Origin: Rhabdornis inornatus
Taxonomy: Eukaryota > Chordata > Aves > Passeriformes > Rhabdornithidae
Assembly: GCA_013397075.1 (NCBI GenBank)
Contig: VWZS01000853.1
Coordinates: 6,961 to 70,960, forward strand
Direction of reading: 5' to 3'
Length of the DNA stretch: 64,000 nt
Part shown: one piece after another, positions 1 through 12,620 of the stretch
How positions within the stretch are numbered: position 1 is the stretch's first letter
Layout of the letters: every line of letters starts with the position of its first letter
Notes under the pieces: generated by a model
Told to the model about the DNA's origin: nothing
Databases searched by the model: none
Seen by the model: the letters and a program-made list of their open reading frames with translations, nothing else
Translations under genes and position numbers: made by a program

Positions 1-355
1 TGGTCACTGTCCATGGCCACCCCCCTTCTCTCTCTCTCTGCCAGGATATGCCAGCTCCCCAGACAGGGGGCCCGGCCCGGCCCCCCTGCCAGGCCCACAG
101 GCCTGCAGTGGAGCCAGGCCAGGACCCTGTTACCTGCACTGCTGCCGGAAAAGCCAAGAGGCCTCAGTTCCGGATTACCTCCTTCAAAATGTGTGTTCAT
201 GGAGCGAACTAACTTTCTCCAATTGGTTCTTCACACTGTCAATAACCAAACCAGCCTTCAATTGGTCACTATCAACTCCCAGGGGAGTACTCACAGAGAA
301 AACTCCTCTTTGAGTTTTTCCTCCCCAGGTCAAACTACGACACCCATACATTAGT
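1..355. repeat. GC-rich, LTR-like or promoter-like fragment at the window edge
   Basis: The first 130 bases are rich in CCCCGG/GGCCC runs. They are followed by two similar blocks that each carry an ATTGG (inverted CCAAT) box, near 221-229 and 261-268, with related flanking words (ttcttcacactgtcaat and tcactatcaact). Paired CCAAT boxes next to a GC-rich block are common in retroviral LTR promoters, and the wording resembles bird LTRs. I see no clear TG...CA ends, and the left end is cut by the window. The 113-residue open frame through it has no recognisable domain. It could equally be a non-repetitive regulatory segment. Confidence 0.3.
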
Positions 356-1039
356 TTTTCACAGAAAATTGAAAGGACTTGACAATGAGTGCCTCAACTA
401 CATACCAGGTGGCACATGCAAAAAGAGGAGAAAGTAGACGCAATATCTGCCAACAAACTCTACTTCTCTGTTTCCTCTGCTCCAAAGCCCTACATCTGGG
501 AGGAAGGCCTCAAGTTTAACCTTTTAAAAGGCATTTAAATGCCTAAGATTATTCACTAAATGCCATCTGGGATGCCTGTGAGAATCCTTTTGGCCTCCAG
601 TTCCCATCCCTGATGGATGAAGATCTACTGTACCATATATGCAATCTTTGGGATACAGAGAGGAGCTGGAATCTCTCAGGTGTCATGAGATAGAAGTTAT
701 TTATTGGATTTTGCCTTACATGTATAGATACCAATCCAGCTCACAATCCAAGTTACTATTTAGAGAAATTTCTTTTTGGTTGTTTTTTTTTATTGTTTGT
801 TATACGGCAAAATTTAATAGATTTGCCAATAGATTACTGGCTAATACAGTAGCCAAAACTGTACTCTTTAATTATTATTCCTTGTGTCATGTAGATCAGA
901 GCACTACCCTATATCAGATCTTGCTTGAACCACTGTTTAACTTCTAAAAATTAATCTCGGTGCTACTTCAATTTATCAGCAAGCAAGAATCTACTGCAGC
1001 ATTTCACATATTCTTTTAATGCTGTCAGTTACATACAGT
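356..1039. other. AT-rich intergenic DNA, nothing recognised
   Basis: No gene, RNA gene or recognisable repeat is visible. The short open frames on both strands have no domain signature and low-complexity AT-driven composition. Confidence 0.6.
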
Positions 1040-1640
1040 GGTCTAACTCTGGTTTTAATTTTTAAAGTTGCCTTGGTCACTTCTAGCTTCCAGGCATGGA
1101 CATATATGCCTTTCTCCAACAGACCAAACACCTCAAGTGTCTATTCCTCATTTAGGCTGTCAGAGGTTTTGTAGCCCATCTATCCTTAATCTTCTTGTTA
1201 TAGATTACAATCCCAGAGATATTTTTCCAAACCATGTTCCTCCTGCCTTTGATCACACCATTAGCTCATCTCTGATTCTTTCCAAAGCTAGACATAGTAT
1301 TCCAGGAGTGACTTTATGGGATTCAGACAGAAACACTGAAACATTTATCTGCTGCAATTTTTGAAAACTCTCCAGATCCACAGTCTTCCTCCAATCTGTC
1401 CCATCTGTAGGCATAGAATGAGGTTTAGGTCTATGACTATGGATTTGGCTCTGTTAAATTGCATTTGTTTGTATAAACAAGTGCACAAAATGATTGTGGT
1501 CACTCCCTCTCTCAGTAATTGCACTATTTAGCTCTCCCTAACATTTATGTCATCTGCTGTCTCTGCTGGCATAGAGTTCAATTTTTCTTTCAAATCATTC
1601 ATATGTAAAACAGTCAGGGTTATTTTTACAAAAAGAGTAG
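1040..1640 (-). repeat. Possible very old CR1-like fragment, antisense
   Basis: Several words match the order expected in a reversed CR1 3' half: a gctctgttaaattgcat-like stretch, then ctctcagtaattgcac, then a tgtcatctgctg word near 1548-1560. Divergence is high and I cannot align it with certainty. It abuts the clearer sense CR1 that starts around 1700. This could also be ordinary intergenic sequence. Confidence 0.25.
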
Positions 1641-2850
1641 CAGGAAGGGCTTCTAGAGTTATGTTATCCTGAAAAGGAAGTTCAAAGAAGCTGACCTACC
1701 AAATAAACAAGTCCAGCAAACTGGTTACAAAGGATGAGGAAAAGGTTGAGATACTCAACAGATTTTTGCTTCAGTCTTTGATGGCAAGCTCTCTTCCCAC
1801 ATCTCTCAGGAAGATGGACAGTAGGATGGGGACTGAGGGAACAAAATTAAGTCTTAGTTAAAAGTGAGGTTCTGGACCACCTGAGGAACATGAATGTACC
1901 TAAATCTATGGGACCTGAGGAGAAGTATTGTAAAATCCTGAGGGAATTGGTTGATGTAGTTGCCAAGCCACTCTCCAAGATATTTGGAAGGTCACGGAAG
2001 CCCAGGGAACCGAAAAAGGGGAAACATTGTATGCATCTTTTAGAAGAGTAGAAAGGAGGACTCTGGGAACCACTGACCTGTCAGCCTCCCCTTTGTGCCT
2101 GGGAGAATAATGGAAAAGATCCTCCTAGAAGCTGCGCTAAGGAACAGGGAGGAGAGGGAGAGGATTCAAGACAGCGTGGCTTCAGCAACGGCATTCAGAG
2201 GGTAGTGATCAATGGCTCAGAGTTCTGATGGACGTCAGTGACAAGTGAGGTCCCTCAGGGGTGAGTACTGGGACCAGTGTTATTTAATATCTTCATGAAT
2301 GACATAGACATAAGGATCAAGGGCACCTTCAGCAAATTTGTAGGTGACACCCAGCTGAGTGGTGCTGTTGACACACCTGAAGGACAGGATGCAATCCAGA
2401 GGCACCTGGACACTCAAAAAGTGAGCCCATGGAAATCTCATTCAATTTAACAAGGCAAAGAGCAAGGTGCTGCTCCTGGGTTGAGGTAATCAGCACAGGC
2501 TGGGGATGAACAGATGGAGAGCAGCCCTGTGAGAAGGACTTGGAGGTGCCGGGAATGAAAGGCTGGACATGACCCAGCCATGGGCACTCCCAGCCCAGAA
2601 AGCCAAACGTGTCCTGGGCTGCATCCAAAGCAGCGTGGGCAGCAGGGGAGGGAGGGGATTCTGCCCCTCTGCTCTGCTCTGGTGAGACCCCAGCTGGAAC
2701 CCTGCATCCAGCTCTGGGGTCCCTGCACAGGAAGGACATGGAACTGTTGGAGGGAGTCCAGAGGAAGGACACCAAGATAATTAGAGGGGTGGAGAAACCC
2801 CTTTTTCCTGTGAGAAAAGGCTGGTTTTTTCCAGCCTGGAGAAGGTTTTG

Positions 2851-2910
2851 GGTTGATGTTATTGTGATCTTCCAGTACGGGGTTGATGTTATTGTGACCT
2901 TCCAGTACGT
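2851..2910 (+). repeat. Two-unit 30-bp tandem duplication inside the CR1
   Basis: Positions 2851-2880 and 2881-2910 are the same 30-base unit (ggttgatgttattgtga...) with two differences. It interrupts the CR1 and is probably a local post-insertion duplication. Confidence 0.9.
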
Positions 2911-3153
2911 GGAGGGAGACTACAAGAAAGATAGAGACTTTTTACAAGAACTTGTAGTGGCAGGACAAGGGAGATTTTATTCAAACTTAAAGAGAGTAGG
3001 TTTTCATTAGCTATTAGACAAAAATTCTGCTGTGAGGGTAGTGAGGCACAGGAACAGGTTTTCCCAGAGAAGTCCTAGGTGCCCCATCCCTGTAAGTGCT
3101 TAAGCTGGATGGAGCTTTGTGCAACCTGGTCTAGTGGTAGATGTCCCTGCAAT

Positions 3154-3193
3154 GGTGGGGGAGGGGGGGATGGAGATGGGGATGGAGATGAGG
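3154..3193 (+). repeat. G-rich simple repeat (ggggat/ggagat)
   Basis: A run of G followed by gatgga/gatggg units lies within the 3' UTR of the CR1 copy. Confidence 0.8.
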
Positions 3194-3269
3194 CTGGAAC
3201 TACACAATCTTTAAGGCTGCTTCCAAATCAAATCATTTTGTCATTCAGGAATTTTATGATTCTATGATT

Positions 3270-6200
3270 AATGTGAGTTATGTTGATTTTGGTTTGTTCT
3301 GATTTCTTAATAAAAATGTAATGGGGTATCAGACCAAACGTTTTACAGAAGTCCACATGCATCATATTAACACTATGACCTTTAACAATCAAACCTGCAA
3401 CCGCAGCAGAGCATATCATGTTAGGTTTACATGTATTTTTATAATAAGCTTGTGCTGATTCTACTACAGGCCACTACTCTGAATTACCACAACAATGACT
3501 TCCACATGTATAAATGATCCTGAATATCATAATTGATTTTTGTTTGCTGGCATGAAAAAGGAAAGCTGAGAAGAATGTATTTCCCACAGGTATCATTCCA
3601 CTCAGTGCATGTACCTTTTCCCCTCATTAGTAACTCTCTTGCATGAGGTTTTAAGAAGCATATTTTTCAACGGCCTACAATTCAGCCCACAGGGACTCAA
3701 GAAGGAGACTGAAGGAAGCTTATAAGTAGAATAGCCAGGTGTCTATGTATTAGTATTTATATGTACAAATTAATACTTTCAGATTAGAGACGTTTTTAAA
3801 GAAAACAAATCTAGAATGTTTTGGTGTTTTTTTAAACACAAGATATGTTGAATAAATTTTTTGATATCCAGATAAATTTGGGGGCTGATCTTTACACATT
3901 CATAAAGAAGGTAAGTCTGGCAGGGTAACTTTGTCTTTTTGTAGGACAGTAGAATATTGTGAACACAAAAAGTGTATTTTCATAGCAACAACCTACTGCC
4001 TTCAGGGAACAATTTACTACAACCAAAGACAGTTAAAGGTTTGTATTTTCCATATAACCTTTCCTGAAGGAATGATAGTAAGAATGCAACACTTAAAAAC
4101 CAGGGCACAGTTAAGACATTCATTATCAGTTCTGAACAGGATTAATTTTAATGATAATTCCACTTGCCTACACAGTGTTCTTAGATGTGAAAAAAACCCA
4201 TGGGATTAGGCCAAATATTGTCATGGTAACTGAAAGAGAGGAAAATAACTCTAAAAGTTTCCAATAAGCAAGAGCAACTTACCATTCCATCAGTAGTCTT
4301 CAATAGAACATGACATCTGTTTTTCATTTGTTGTTTCTAGGCTTGAAGAAAAGCAGGATAATTGGAAATAGTACAGTATTCTGGGAATGTATTGAATGAA
4401 AAGGCTCTTAGTGCTTTTTAAATATCAGTCCATTTATCTTTGAAAACATCTACCATGTACCTTCTTTGACCATTTATAAATTGGACAATTAGTTGGAAAA
4501 TTTTCTGAACTCAACTGTGCTCAAGCAGTGAAAGATCAAAGCAAGCTTCTTGCTTTAATAAGAACTACCATTTCAACTGAGAAGTGGACATCTATTTTTG
4601 GAAACTGAGAAGATGAGAATTAATTAATTGTATGAAATTATTTGATTACTTGGGGAAAAACTAACCCAAAGAAGAAACATGCACCAGTACTGGTGTTTCC
4701 CTCTTTTATTCAAGCATACCACCGTTTCTTACACATGAATTTAAGATAATACTCATAATGGTACTGCTAAGAAACAAGCAGACCAAAATCCAGTTGTGGA
4801 ACTTGAAGGGGGGAAAAGAATTGGAAAAATCAGTCATAGGTTTTACCAGCAAGGGTGGTTACCAGTGAAACAGTGTACCATTGAATTTTCCCACACATTA
4901 AGTTTTTAATAAACTGTTTGGAACATTTGTAAGAATTGATGATGGACTGTTAAGTGCGCTCTACCCAAGATTAGAAAATCTTGTTTGTTCACCTAGGCAA
5001 GGCAATGCACACACAAATAAAAGCTCTTTTATCTTATGAATCCATGAGATGTTTATACACCAACTTACCAGGTAAGAGGTTGATTTTAGGCATTCACAGT
5101 TTTGCAGTAGTTTATGGTTGAAAGCTCGGACACTTGGTAGGAGTGAAAAAAAAGAAAAGAAACAATGATTTTACTTTAGTTATCCTGAATATTATTTCAC
5201 TATGTCTTCATAACAAAGAAGAGGAAAAAAACTAGGAGAGAATAATAGAAAATTAAATCTTACCTGATGTTTCCTAAATCAGGATTCTAGAAGGATAATA
5301 CTGCATGAAAGACTTCTTGATATATTCTTTGAGAAATATGATCTAGCTAAATTTCATACACTGGTCACCTCTGCAGCTTCTTGGAACCTCATGTTTCAAG
5401 GTCTGATAAGGGTCAGTACAAAGGGTGTTGCTTCACTTGCTTGTGATTTTTTGCAAAAAGGTCATGACATCTAAACCGCTTAAGTCAGGAACCAATGAAG
5501 AGTCATAAATTAACATCTTTCAGTTTGTAAGATTAAATCAAACCAAAATTCCCCCCAAACCCATGCCAACAACACACCACCAAGGCAAAAAGCTCACAGA
5601 TCAATTCCAAAACAATTTAAACTAAAAGCTAACTGCAAAATGGCTCATTTCATGTGCAATGTGCTACTTGTGCTCTTTCTCTCTTCATACGGACAAAAAT
5701 GTAGCTATAAATTATTGTTAGCATCAATTCTCCCACTCCTATTCATTCAGGTAATCTCTGGGGCAGCACTATAGGATGGACCAATAGCTATAGATAATTT
5801 TCTAGATGCAGTTTCCAATTTGAAAGCCTACTGTTGGAGTGCTTTTCTAAAAAGGACCTAAGGTTCAAAATAATTTTATTTCAGGCTGCACTCTGTATTT
5901 GAAATTATATGCTGACATTGTTTTACGCATAGTTTGGCACCTGATTTTAGTGTTACAATAGTGCATCCTGATATCTTTGACCTTGCCTACTGCTGAATTG
6001 TGTGATTACATGACTCACGTCTTTTGAATTCCCTGGCCCAGGATCAGGTTGCTCATGTGTGTAACCAATGCTGTTCCCAGATATTCTCCGGGTAGGGATG
6101 ATAGGGAAACTGCTGCTCAGCTCAGGCTCACTGTCCTGCCTGCTGAGGAGACTGTTACGATAACAGCTATGTTTACCAGCTTTTCAGTAGCCAGGAAATT

Positions 6201-9200
6201 CTCAACATTAGGGCACTTCAGGTACAGTCATATCTTATTAGTGTGCAAAACAAGAGCAAAAACAAACCACAAATCATAAAAATGACTGTGTGTGGGGGTC
6301 TTTGTTTATAGAGACATTTCGAAAATAAAGCTCATTTATTCTTGTGACTATTTGTCACAGCAAGACCAGCCTTAGTTTTATTTTTTTTTCCGATTTTGTT
6401 TTTGCTTACTTCTCTGCCAGTTTCAGGCTTTATTACCTTCAGTTATTTGCCTGCATAGCAACTTCATACACTGAAAAGACAGCTGATAAGCAGTGACCGT
6501 CACTAATGGAGAGCAAACACTGAGAAATTTCGTTCTTGATGATTGACCATCAAGGATGTGGTGGTATTGTCACCCTTATGCTCACGTCAGTATCTGTTGC
6601 CTTGAGTCAAAAAACAACATGGGAAAGGTGTATGGACCTTTTCAAGCCCTGCTGTTTCAGCTCCCAAGGATGTTGGTGTTGGAGAAGGGGAGAACATGGG
6701 TTTGGAATGCAGAAGCCACAGGTGCAGCAGTAATCTTTATTGCTGTGTTGATTAGAGGACCAACTTCAATATATAGATGTAATAATAGTAATAATAATAA
6801 TAATAGAGATAGTTGCTTATCCTGCCAGCTGTGGAAATCTCCTTACGTAGTCGGAGATTACATAGTAGGGCTGGAAATGAAAGAGGAAACTGATTTATTC
6901 TCACTGTTCATTACTGCAATTCAGAGCAATTTATTTAAGGTCACTATCTCCCATTCTAAGGGAAAATGCAAACATTAATCTTCGTATACTGTATCTTGGA
7001 AACCAGTGTTCTGGATAATTAGTTTGCTATCCTCTGTGCGTGCAGTCTTTTCATATTTGGCAAGAAAGATAGAAGTCTAATCATCTGTGCTGTACATATG
7101 GGTTTGAGTACAGAGCACAGCTTAAGCAAACAGGAGATGATCGCTGTCTTCAAATTGATGATACCTTCAGTATTCTTTTAGGGTCAGTTTTTATTATTTC
7201 AAATTGTGCTTCTATTATTAGGTTTAAACCCACAATAGTACAACAAAAAACTCACATCTCTTGGTTGGTTTGTCCAGAAGTGCTTACGGGAAGACTAAGA
7301 TGAAGGTGAGTACAAGCCATTTTCTGAGTGTTTGCCTTGGTTTTAGGACAGATTTTGCTGTCCATGTTAGTCAGAGCACCCCTAGCTTACCTGTCCCATG
7401 CACTTCCCTTATGATGCATTTCAAGGTGCAGCTACATTTTTACTATGATGTGCATGTCCCATGTACCATTATTCTGAAGACCTAACCTTTGCTTTATGAG
7501 GGCATCTAGATTCATGAAGCAAGAGCCCATCCTACTCTACATGGAACTGAAATCAACACCACTAGAGACAGTGAGGTAAGCAAAATGCACTGACTTCTGA
7601 CTTACGTCACTGTGAAAATATCCATCCTCCTAGATAATATCAACCCGTGTGACCTCTCCCACTGCCAAAGAAACATAGAGAAGATGTCCCACAATAGCAA
7701 GGAAGACTAAAAGCTCAAGTTTTGCCAGTTTTGATAAACCCACAGGATGTCACTAATATTTTCAATATGACGGATAGTGAGATTTTTTTCTCTATTATTT
7801 GGAATTTTTTTCTCCCTTAGAGGTCAAACTAGAGGCAATAGGTTTTGCTCTGCTGGAGATGCTATTAAATGAGATGAAAGTTAAGCTATCCAAGGACAGA
7901 GACATGCCCAGAGAGGTTGAGGACACCAGGATCTTAATGATGTTACATGTTAATTCCTGATTTCCCAAGTAGCTGCTAAATAATCATGATGCTTCAACAG
8001 CATTAGTGAATAATATTTAAAAGACACTGAAGAGACAAAAACAGGTGCAGGGGGTAGATAAGAGCACTGGTTAATGGCACAATTCCTGGACAGTCTTCAT
8101 ATGCTTTTTACAAAGACCCTAACCCTGCAAAATTCTTCTTCCATGATGAATTTCATATCAAAGACAAAAAGTAAATAATGCATCAGGAGCAGACCCTCAA
8201 AAGTCTAATCAAGACTTATGTGACCTTGCGCTCACCACTGAATCTTTTCAATGATTCCCTGTCCAAACCTGGTCAGACTGGCTCCTTGAGTTTGCCAGAG
8301 CCAAATTAACTGGTGCACTTGCAGGACTAGGTCTTCCTGCAGGTCACGTTTCACTTTCCAACCTTGGCCCTGCTGGTAAGCCAGTGTCATGCAGAGAGCA
8401 CAGCTCACTTGTTCCTTGGTAGAGACCTGCAGTTGTGGTTTCCCTCTGGGCTCTGAAAGATAGGCCACCTTTCAATACTTCATCCCTCCCTACTGGCTGT
8501 TCTTTCATGGTTTGTGGTTTCTTCTCTAAATGTCTGTGAGAAGATTAATAGCGTTACTGCTAATGGGCTCCTGGTAGTAACTCAATATCCACAAGGGCTC
8601 TTGGGGACAGTTTTTCTCATGCTCATACCCACTTTCTCAATCTAAAATGCCAGAGAGAGAAGAGGGTAACTGGCAAGGCAACCCCTAGCCTGAGCTGCCT
8701 GTGTCCCTCTGCTTACATGCAAATACAAACATACATGCACGTCATGGCCACCCCATGTCCTTGCACCAGCCTGTTTGTTTCCTTATCTTTTATGCTCTCC
8801 TGCTTTGTATGAAGCAGCCATGCAGAAAGCACCTCTCATAGTCATGGTGTCCAAGGAGGGGACCCCATGGGCAGCCAGCATAGCAACACAGAATTAACTG
8901 CTCCCAGTCATCATAAGCAGAATCCTTATCTGGTACCCCTTATCCAAACACTTAGAAAAGGCTGAACTTGGAGCAACATTTTGTATGTGCAAATAAAACT
9001 TCAGTGGACAGCAGTGGCCCCAGGACTTGTGTAGATTAGGACTGCTAGAGAATCCCAGGAGACTCTGACAGATGCAGTAAGATATGTGGTGCCTGAATCT
9101 ATTTAGAATTACTCTTTGTCCTCTCTTAAGTTTTAAGTATAGTGAGAAAAAAGAGTGAGAAAAAAGCACTCATACTCCACTTTTGCACAAGAGAAGTGAA

Positions 9201-12200
9201 AGTCTGTATCTGGCCTGCCTTTAAATTTTCCTGCATGGAGCTACTACACACAAAAAATTAAACTTGTCTCTGTGTTTTTTCTATGCCTGATAGTACCCAC
9301 TTGGGTTGTGCAAAAGGATCAGGGAAACAGCAGTAACCAGACTATAAAGCTGATGCCTACCTCCATTGGCTGCTGACTTATATGGAGGATTGGTGATTGG
9401 TACCAGCTGGAGATTTGGCCACTGGTCTGCTTCGTGCAGCACTTCAGAGATTAACTTCTGGATCAACCAAAGTGACTTCTGAAGTTATATCTATTTTGTT
9501 AGGCAGTTCTGGCTGAAGAAAAAGAAAATGAAGAAACATTTCTTGGAACATAAAAATGCGTTGTTTAGAGTTCAGACTTCAAATTCACAAGAACATGCAG
9601 AATCTTCATGCAAGTAAGAACTTTACAAGTTCTGCATTCGTCTCTAATCCAAGCTCTGAATGTTGTTGAGATGAAATTTCAGGCCAGACCTTCTGCATCC
9701 AAGAATGCTATTTAATTCCTGGCTCAGCATGAGGAGACTATGAGTGCTTTCTCCTCACCATCTCTCTGGGTGGCAGCTGAAAACACAAAAGAAATGTCAC
9801 TTTATGCCAACTGACAAGCGTTGTGTCTTGTGCCATTTTATCTTTTGGTTTGGGTTGGGGTTGGGTTTATTTTTTTCTCCTTGATAAATCAAAGAGGATC
9901 ACCCAAGCAAGATTATCCAGAAGGAAATTAATTATTAAGCGAGCATTTCACTTAAGCAGGTTCCTATAGGGAGGCATCAGGAGGTATAACAATGAGCCAT
10001 CTAGCAGCAAACATGGTGAAAGGCTGCAGGGAACCAGGAGCAGGTCCAAGGGCAACATTTCTCTCTTGCACTCTTCTTGCAGTACTTCTCTTTTCTGGCC
10101 AGAAATCAGACAGCATCAGCCCTCATGTGCCCTAGCTAGATGTAGTTCCCAGTCACAGCAATCCTAAGTTTTTCACCAAATATACCTTTGATATGCTTGG
10201 GGAGTAGAAGTTTCGTTCTTGCACACTAAAAGATTTTTGCAGTTTTTTGACTGACAGAACTCTGAGATAATATTCTGCATGTGCAGTAGTGTGCATAACC
10301 ATGGGATATTCACTTCAAGCATTGGTGAAGTGTTTTATAACTCAAAGAGAGCACATCTACTCAACTGACAGCACATTCATCAGTCACTCTTACTCCATCC
10401 CTTCACCTGGCATCATGATTTTCTCTGCAATGTGCCCTGGGAGCAATACTCTGAGGAAAGCATCCATCCATCAAAGACTAAAGCTGTTTTGTCCACTGCT
10501 GCTTCACCAAGGGCTTCCACGCCAGGGCTGAAAGCAGGCTGCCCTTGTATCTGCAACCTCCATTCCAGGTCTGTCACTTAGAGAGGTGAAATAGATGCTT
10601 GGTGTGAATGAGAAAAAGATATTTATCGTGCAAAATAGAAGTTAAAAAGTTCAGGAATCACTGCTATGTGGTCTGTTAGCTGAACACCATGATTTATTTC
10701 CAAGTATGGCAGTGCAGCTTTTATCAAAGAGATATGCTGGAGGTTGAGAGAAGATAATTATTTGTATTTGTCTCAATTTTTTGCTTTGCAGACTGGAGGC
10801 TAGTGAGCCTATAACCTAGGAAAACATGAGAGACACAGACTTATCTCTCCAACACTCACCTTAGAAAGCAAAGCAGACCCACGACCTCTGCAAAGTCAAT
10901 GGGAGTTTTTCCACTGACTCTAGTGGAATCTGGATTTCACTCTGGGTTTTCCATAATGAAGGCCAATTACTCCCTCAATTTATGAAGCATGGTGTTTTCC
11001 TGGCTTCAGTGCACACTGTCTCTTGTTTTCCAATGATGCATTCAGAAGCTGAAGTACACCTCTGTGAAACAAATGGCAGGATATACAAGAGGATTTAAAT
11101 GAAATATGCTTATAGCAAGGGACATAATGTTCACTCAGTTTGCTAATTCCACTTAGTGGCCAATATAAATGCAAAACATAATATCTCCTGGAGATGTGAT
11201 ATAGTCTTAGAAAAGGAGGATAACTGACCTTATGTTCAAGATGAACAAACTGATGTGAACAAAGAGATCCTGTGATGCCTATGTCCCATTAACTGTTTGT
11301 TTACGAAGTTAGCCTTGCTAAATTTACTTGAGAAAATAGTAGCTTTTAAAAGGAAGCATTTCCATAATTCTCTGCAGTTCTACTGACTTCTGCAAGTCCA
11401 TCAGGATGTCCAATTCTACAGGATAGGAGCTCCATTTTTAATATCTTACATTTTAATTTTAATAAGTAACTGTCTTTTTCTTGTTTTCATGTTTTCAGAC
11501 TTAATGGAAATAGTACAGAAAATGTGATCTCACAGATGTGGAGAATTCAAAACTAAGAATGGCAACAACATGCAAGAGCTTAATTTTTTTGACAATTTTT
11601 AAACTTTTGAACTTCAAATGCCTAAGGTGCCAGGACCGAGTATTAAATATGTCTTTAATTCTGGGACCCCAGGGTTATTTTGTGGTATATCAGCACTTTC
11701 AATTCTAATGTGATCATCAAGTAGCCTGAAGCTGAAAGAAACCATTTATGGGGGTGTACTAAAGAGTTTGATCCCTTGCTCATCACAGAAGTGAGTAAAG
11801 TGATTAAAAAAAAATTCCATACAACAGGGCCCTGGATGTACATAAATGCTAAATTGTATGCTTAGGAGCAAAGAAGGCAGGAGAGTACATAAAAACATAT
11901 ACTTGGGCTCAGTGGCCCCGAATGAGCATTAGAGGTCACAATGCAAAAAGCAATTCAACATGAGAAATTCCACTGATGTGATAACAAAGTTAGTAATAGC
12001 AATGAGTATATGAACAAGAAAGAAGTGAGAGGGACATTAAGGTAATTTTTTCTCTCTCTACAGTACGAAACTGATTGTTAGGAGAAATCCTCCACAGCTG
12101 TAAAATATCACTGAAAAAACCCAGAGAAACACAAAACTCATATGAAGACTCAAATAAGTAAAGCATTTTCCAGACAAAACCAGAAGAAATTTGGCTTATC

Positions 12201-12540
12201 TTCTCAGAAAAAGTTTGAAATACTCAGAAGAAAAAAAACCCCAAACAAAAACCCTCTCAAGATATAATCTGGAGATGGAAAGAGGCAATGCTTTTTAATG
12301 GTCTTTGATACAGTGCATAAAGGCAGAACAAGCCAGCATGTGGGAAAAGGTCCAATCTATTTAGATGAAAACTGAGGACACATCTTTCCTTACTTGATCT
12401 TTACTTGATCGATTAGACACAGTTCTAAGGGAAGTGACAAGTATTTGCCTCTCCCTGTCTTGACTTTAGGTCTAACTGCCTGACAGAAAAGCACACATAA
12501 ATAAAACAGAGTTAATGGAGCAAGATACAGTCATAACTAG
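3270..12540. other. Intergenic DNA without a recognised gene
   Basis: AT-rich single-copy-looking sequence lies downstream of NTRK2. All open frames are short (under about 140 codons), lack domain motifs and are not supported by plausible splice-linked neighbours. Apart from the AAT microsatellite at 6781-6805 I recognise no repeat. Conserved non-coding elements could be present but cannot be judged from one sequence. Confidence 0.6.
6781..6805 (+). repeat. (AAT)n microsatellite
   Basis: An aataatagtaataataataataat run, imperfect at one position. Confidence 0.9.
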
Positions 12541-12620
12541 ATGAAATGTAATGGCCTGTGATGTACACAAGGTCAGACTAGATGATCTAATGGTCCCTTC
12601 TGGCCTTAAACTTCATAAAT
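12541..12620 (+). repeat. Ancient CR1-like LINE 3' end
   Basis: The words ggtcagactagatgatctaa and tggtcccttctggcctta, followed by a cttcataaatt end, match the 3' terminus shared by old sauropsid CR1/L3-type elements, as I remember it from turtle and crocodile copies. Only about 80 bases survive. Confidence 0.7.

Larger units (their letters stand above)
1700..3269 (+). repeat. CR1 non-LTR retrotransposon, 5'-truncated, dead copy
   Basis: This is a sense-strand CR1 LINE holding the 3' part of the reverse-transcriptase ORF and the 3' UTR. The RT region gives readable peptide pieces such as FMNDIDIRI and SKFVGDTQLSG at about 2290-2360. In CR1 families this motif normally reads FADDTKLGG, so the catalytic Asp pair is damaged. 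The 3' UTR is recognisable from the stretch resembling gaggcacaggaacaggtt (3042-3060) and from the terminal gattctatgatta (3257-3269), which is the CR1 3' microsatellite-like tail. Frameshifts and stops are spread throughout. The overlapping frames at 2329-3010 on both strands are remnants or shadows of this element. The 5' boundary is approximate. Confidence 0.93.

Noticed and set aside
2329..3010. Overlapping open frames on both strands as novel small genes
   Set aside because: They lie inside a CR1 element and are remnants or shadows of it.
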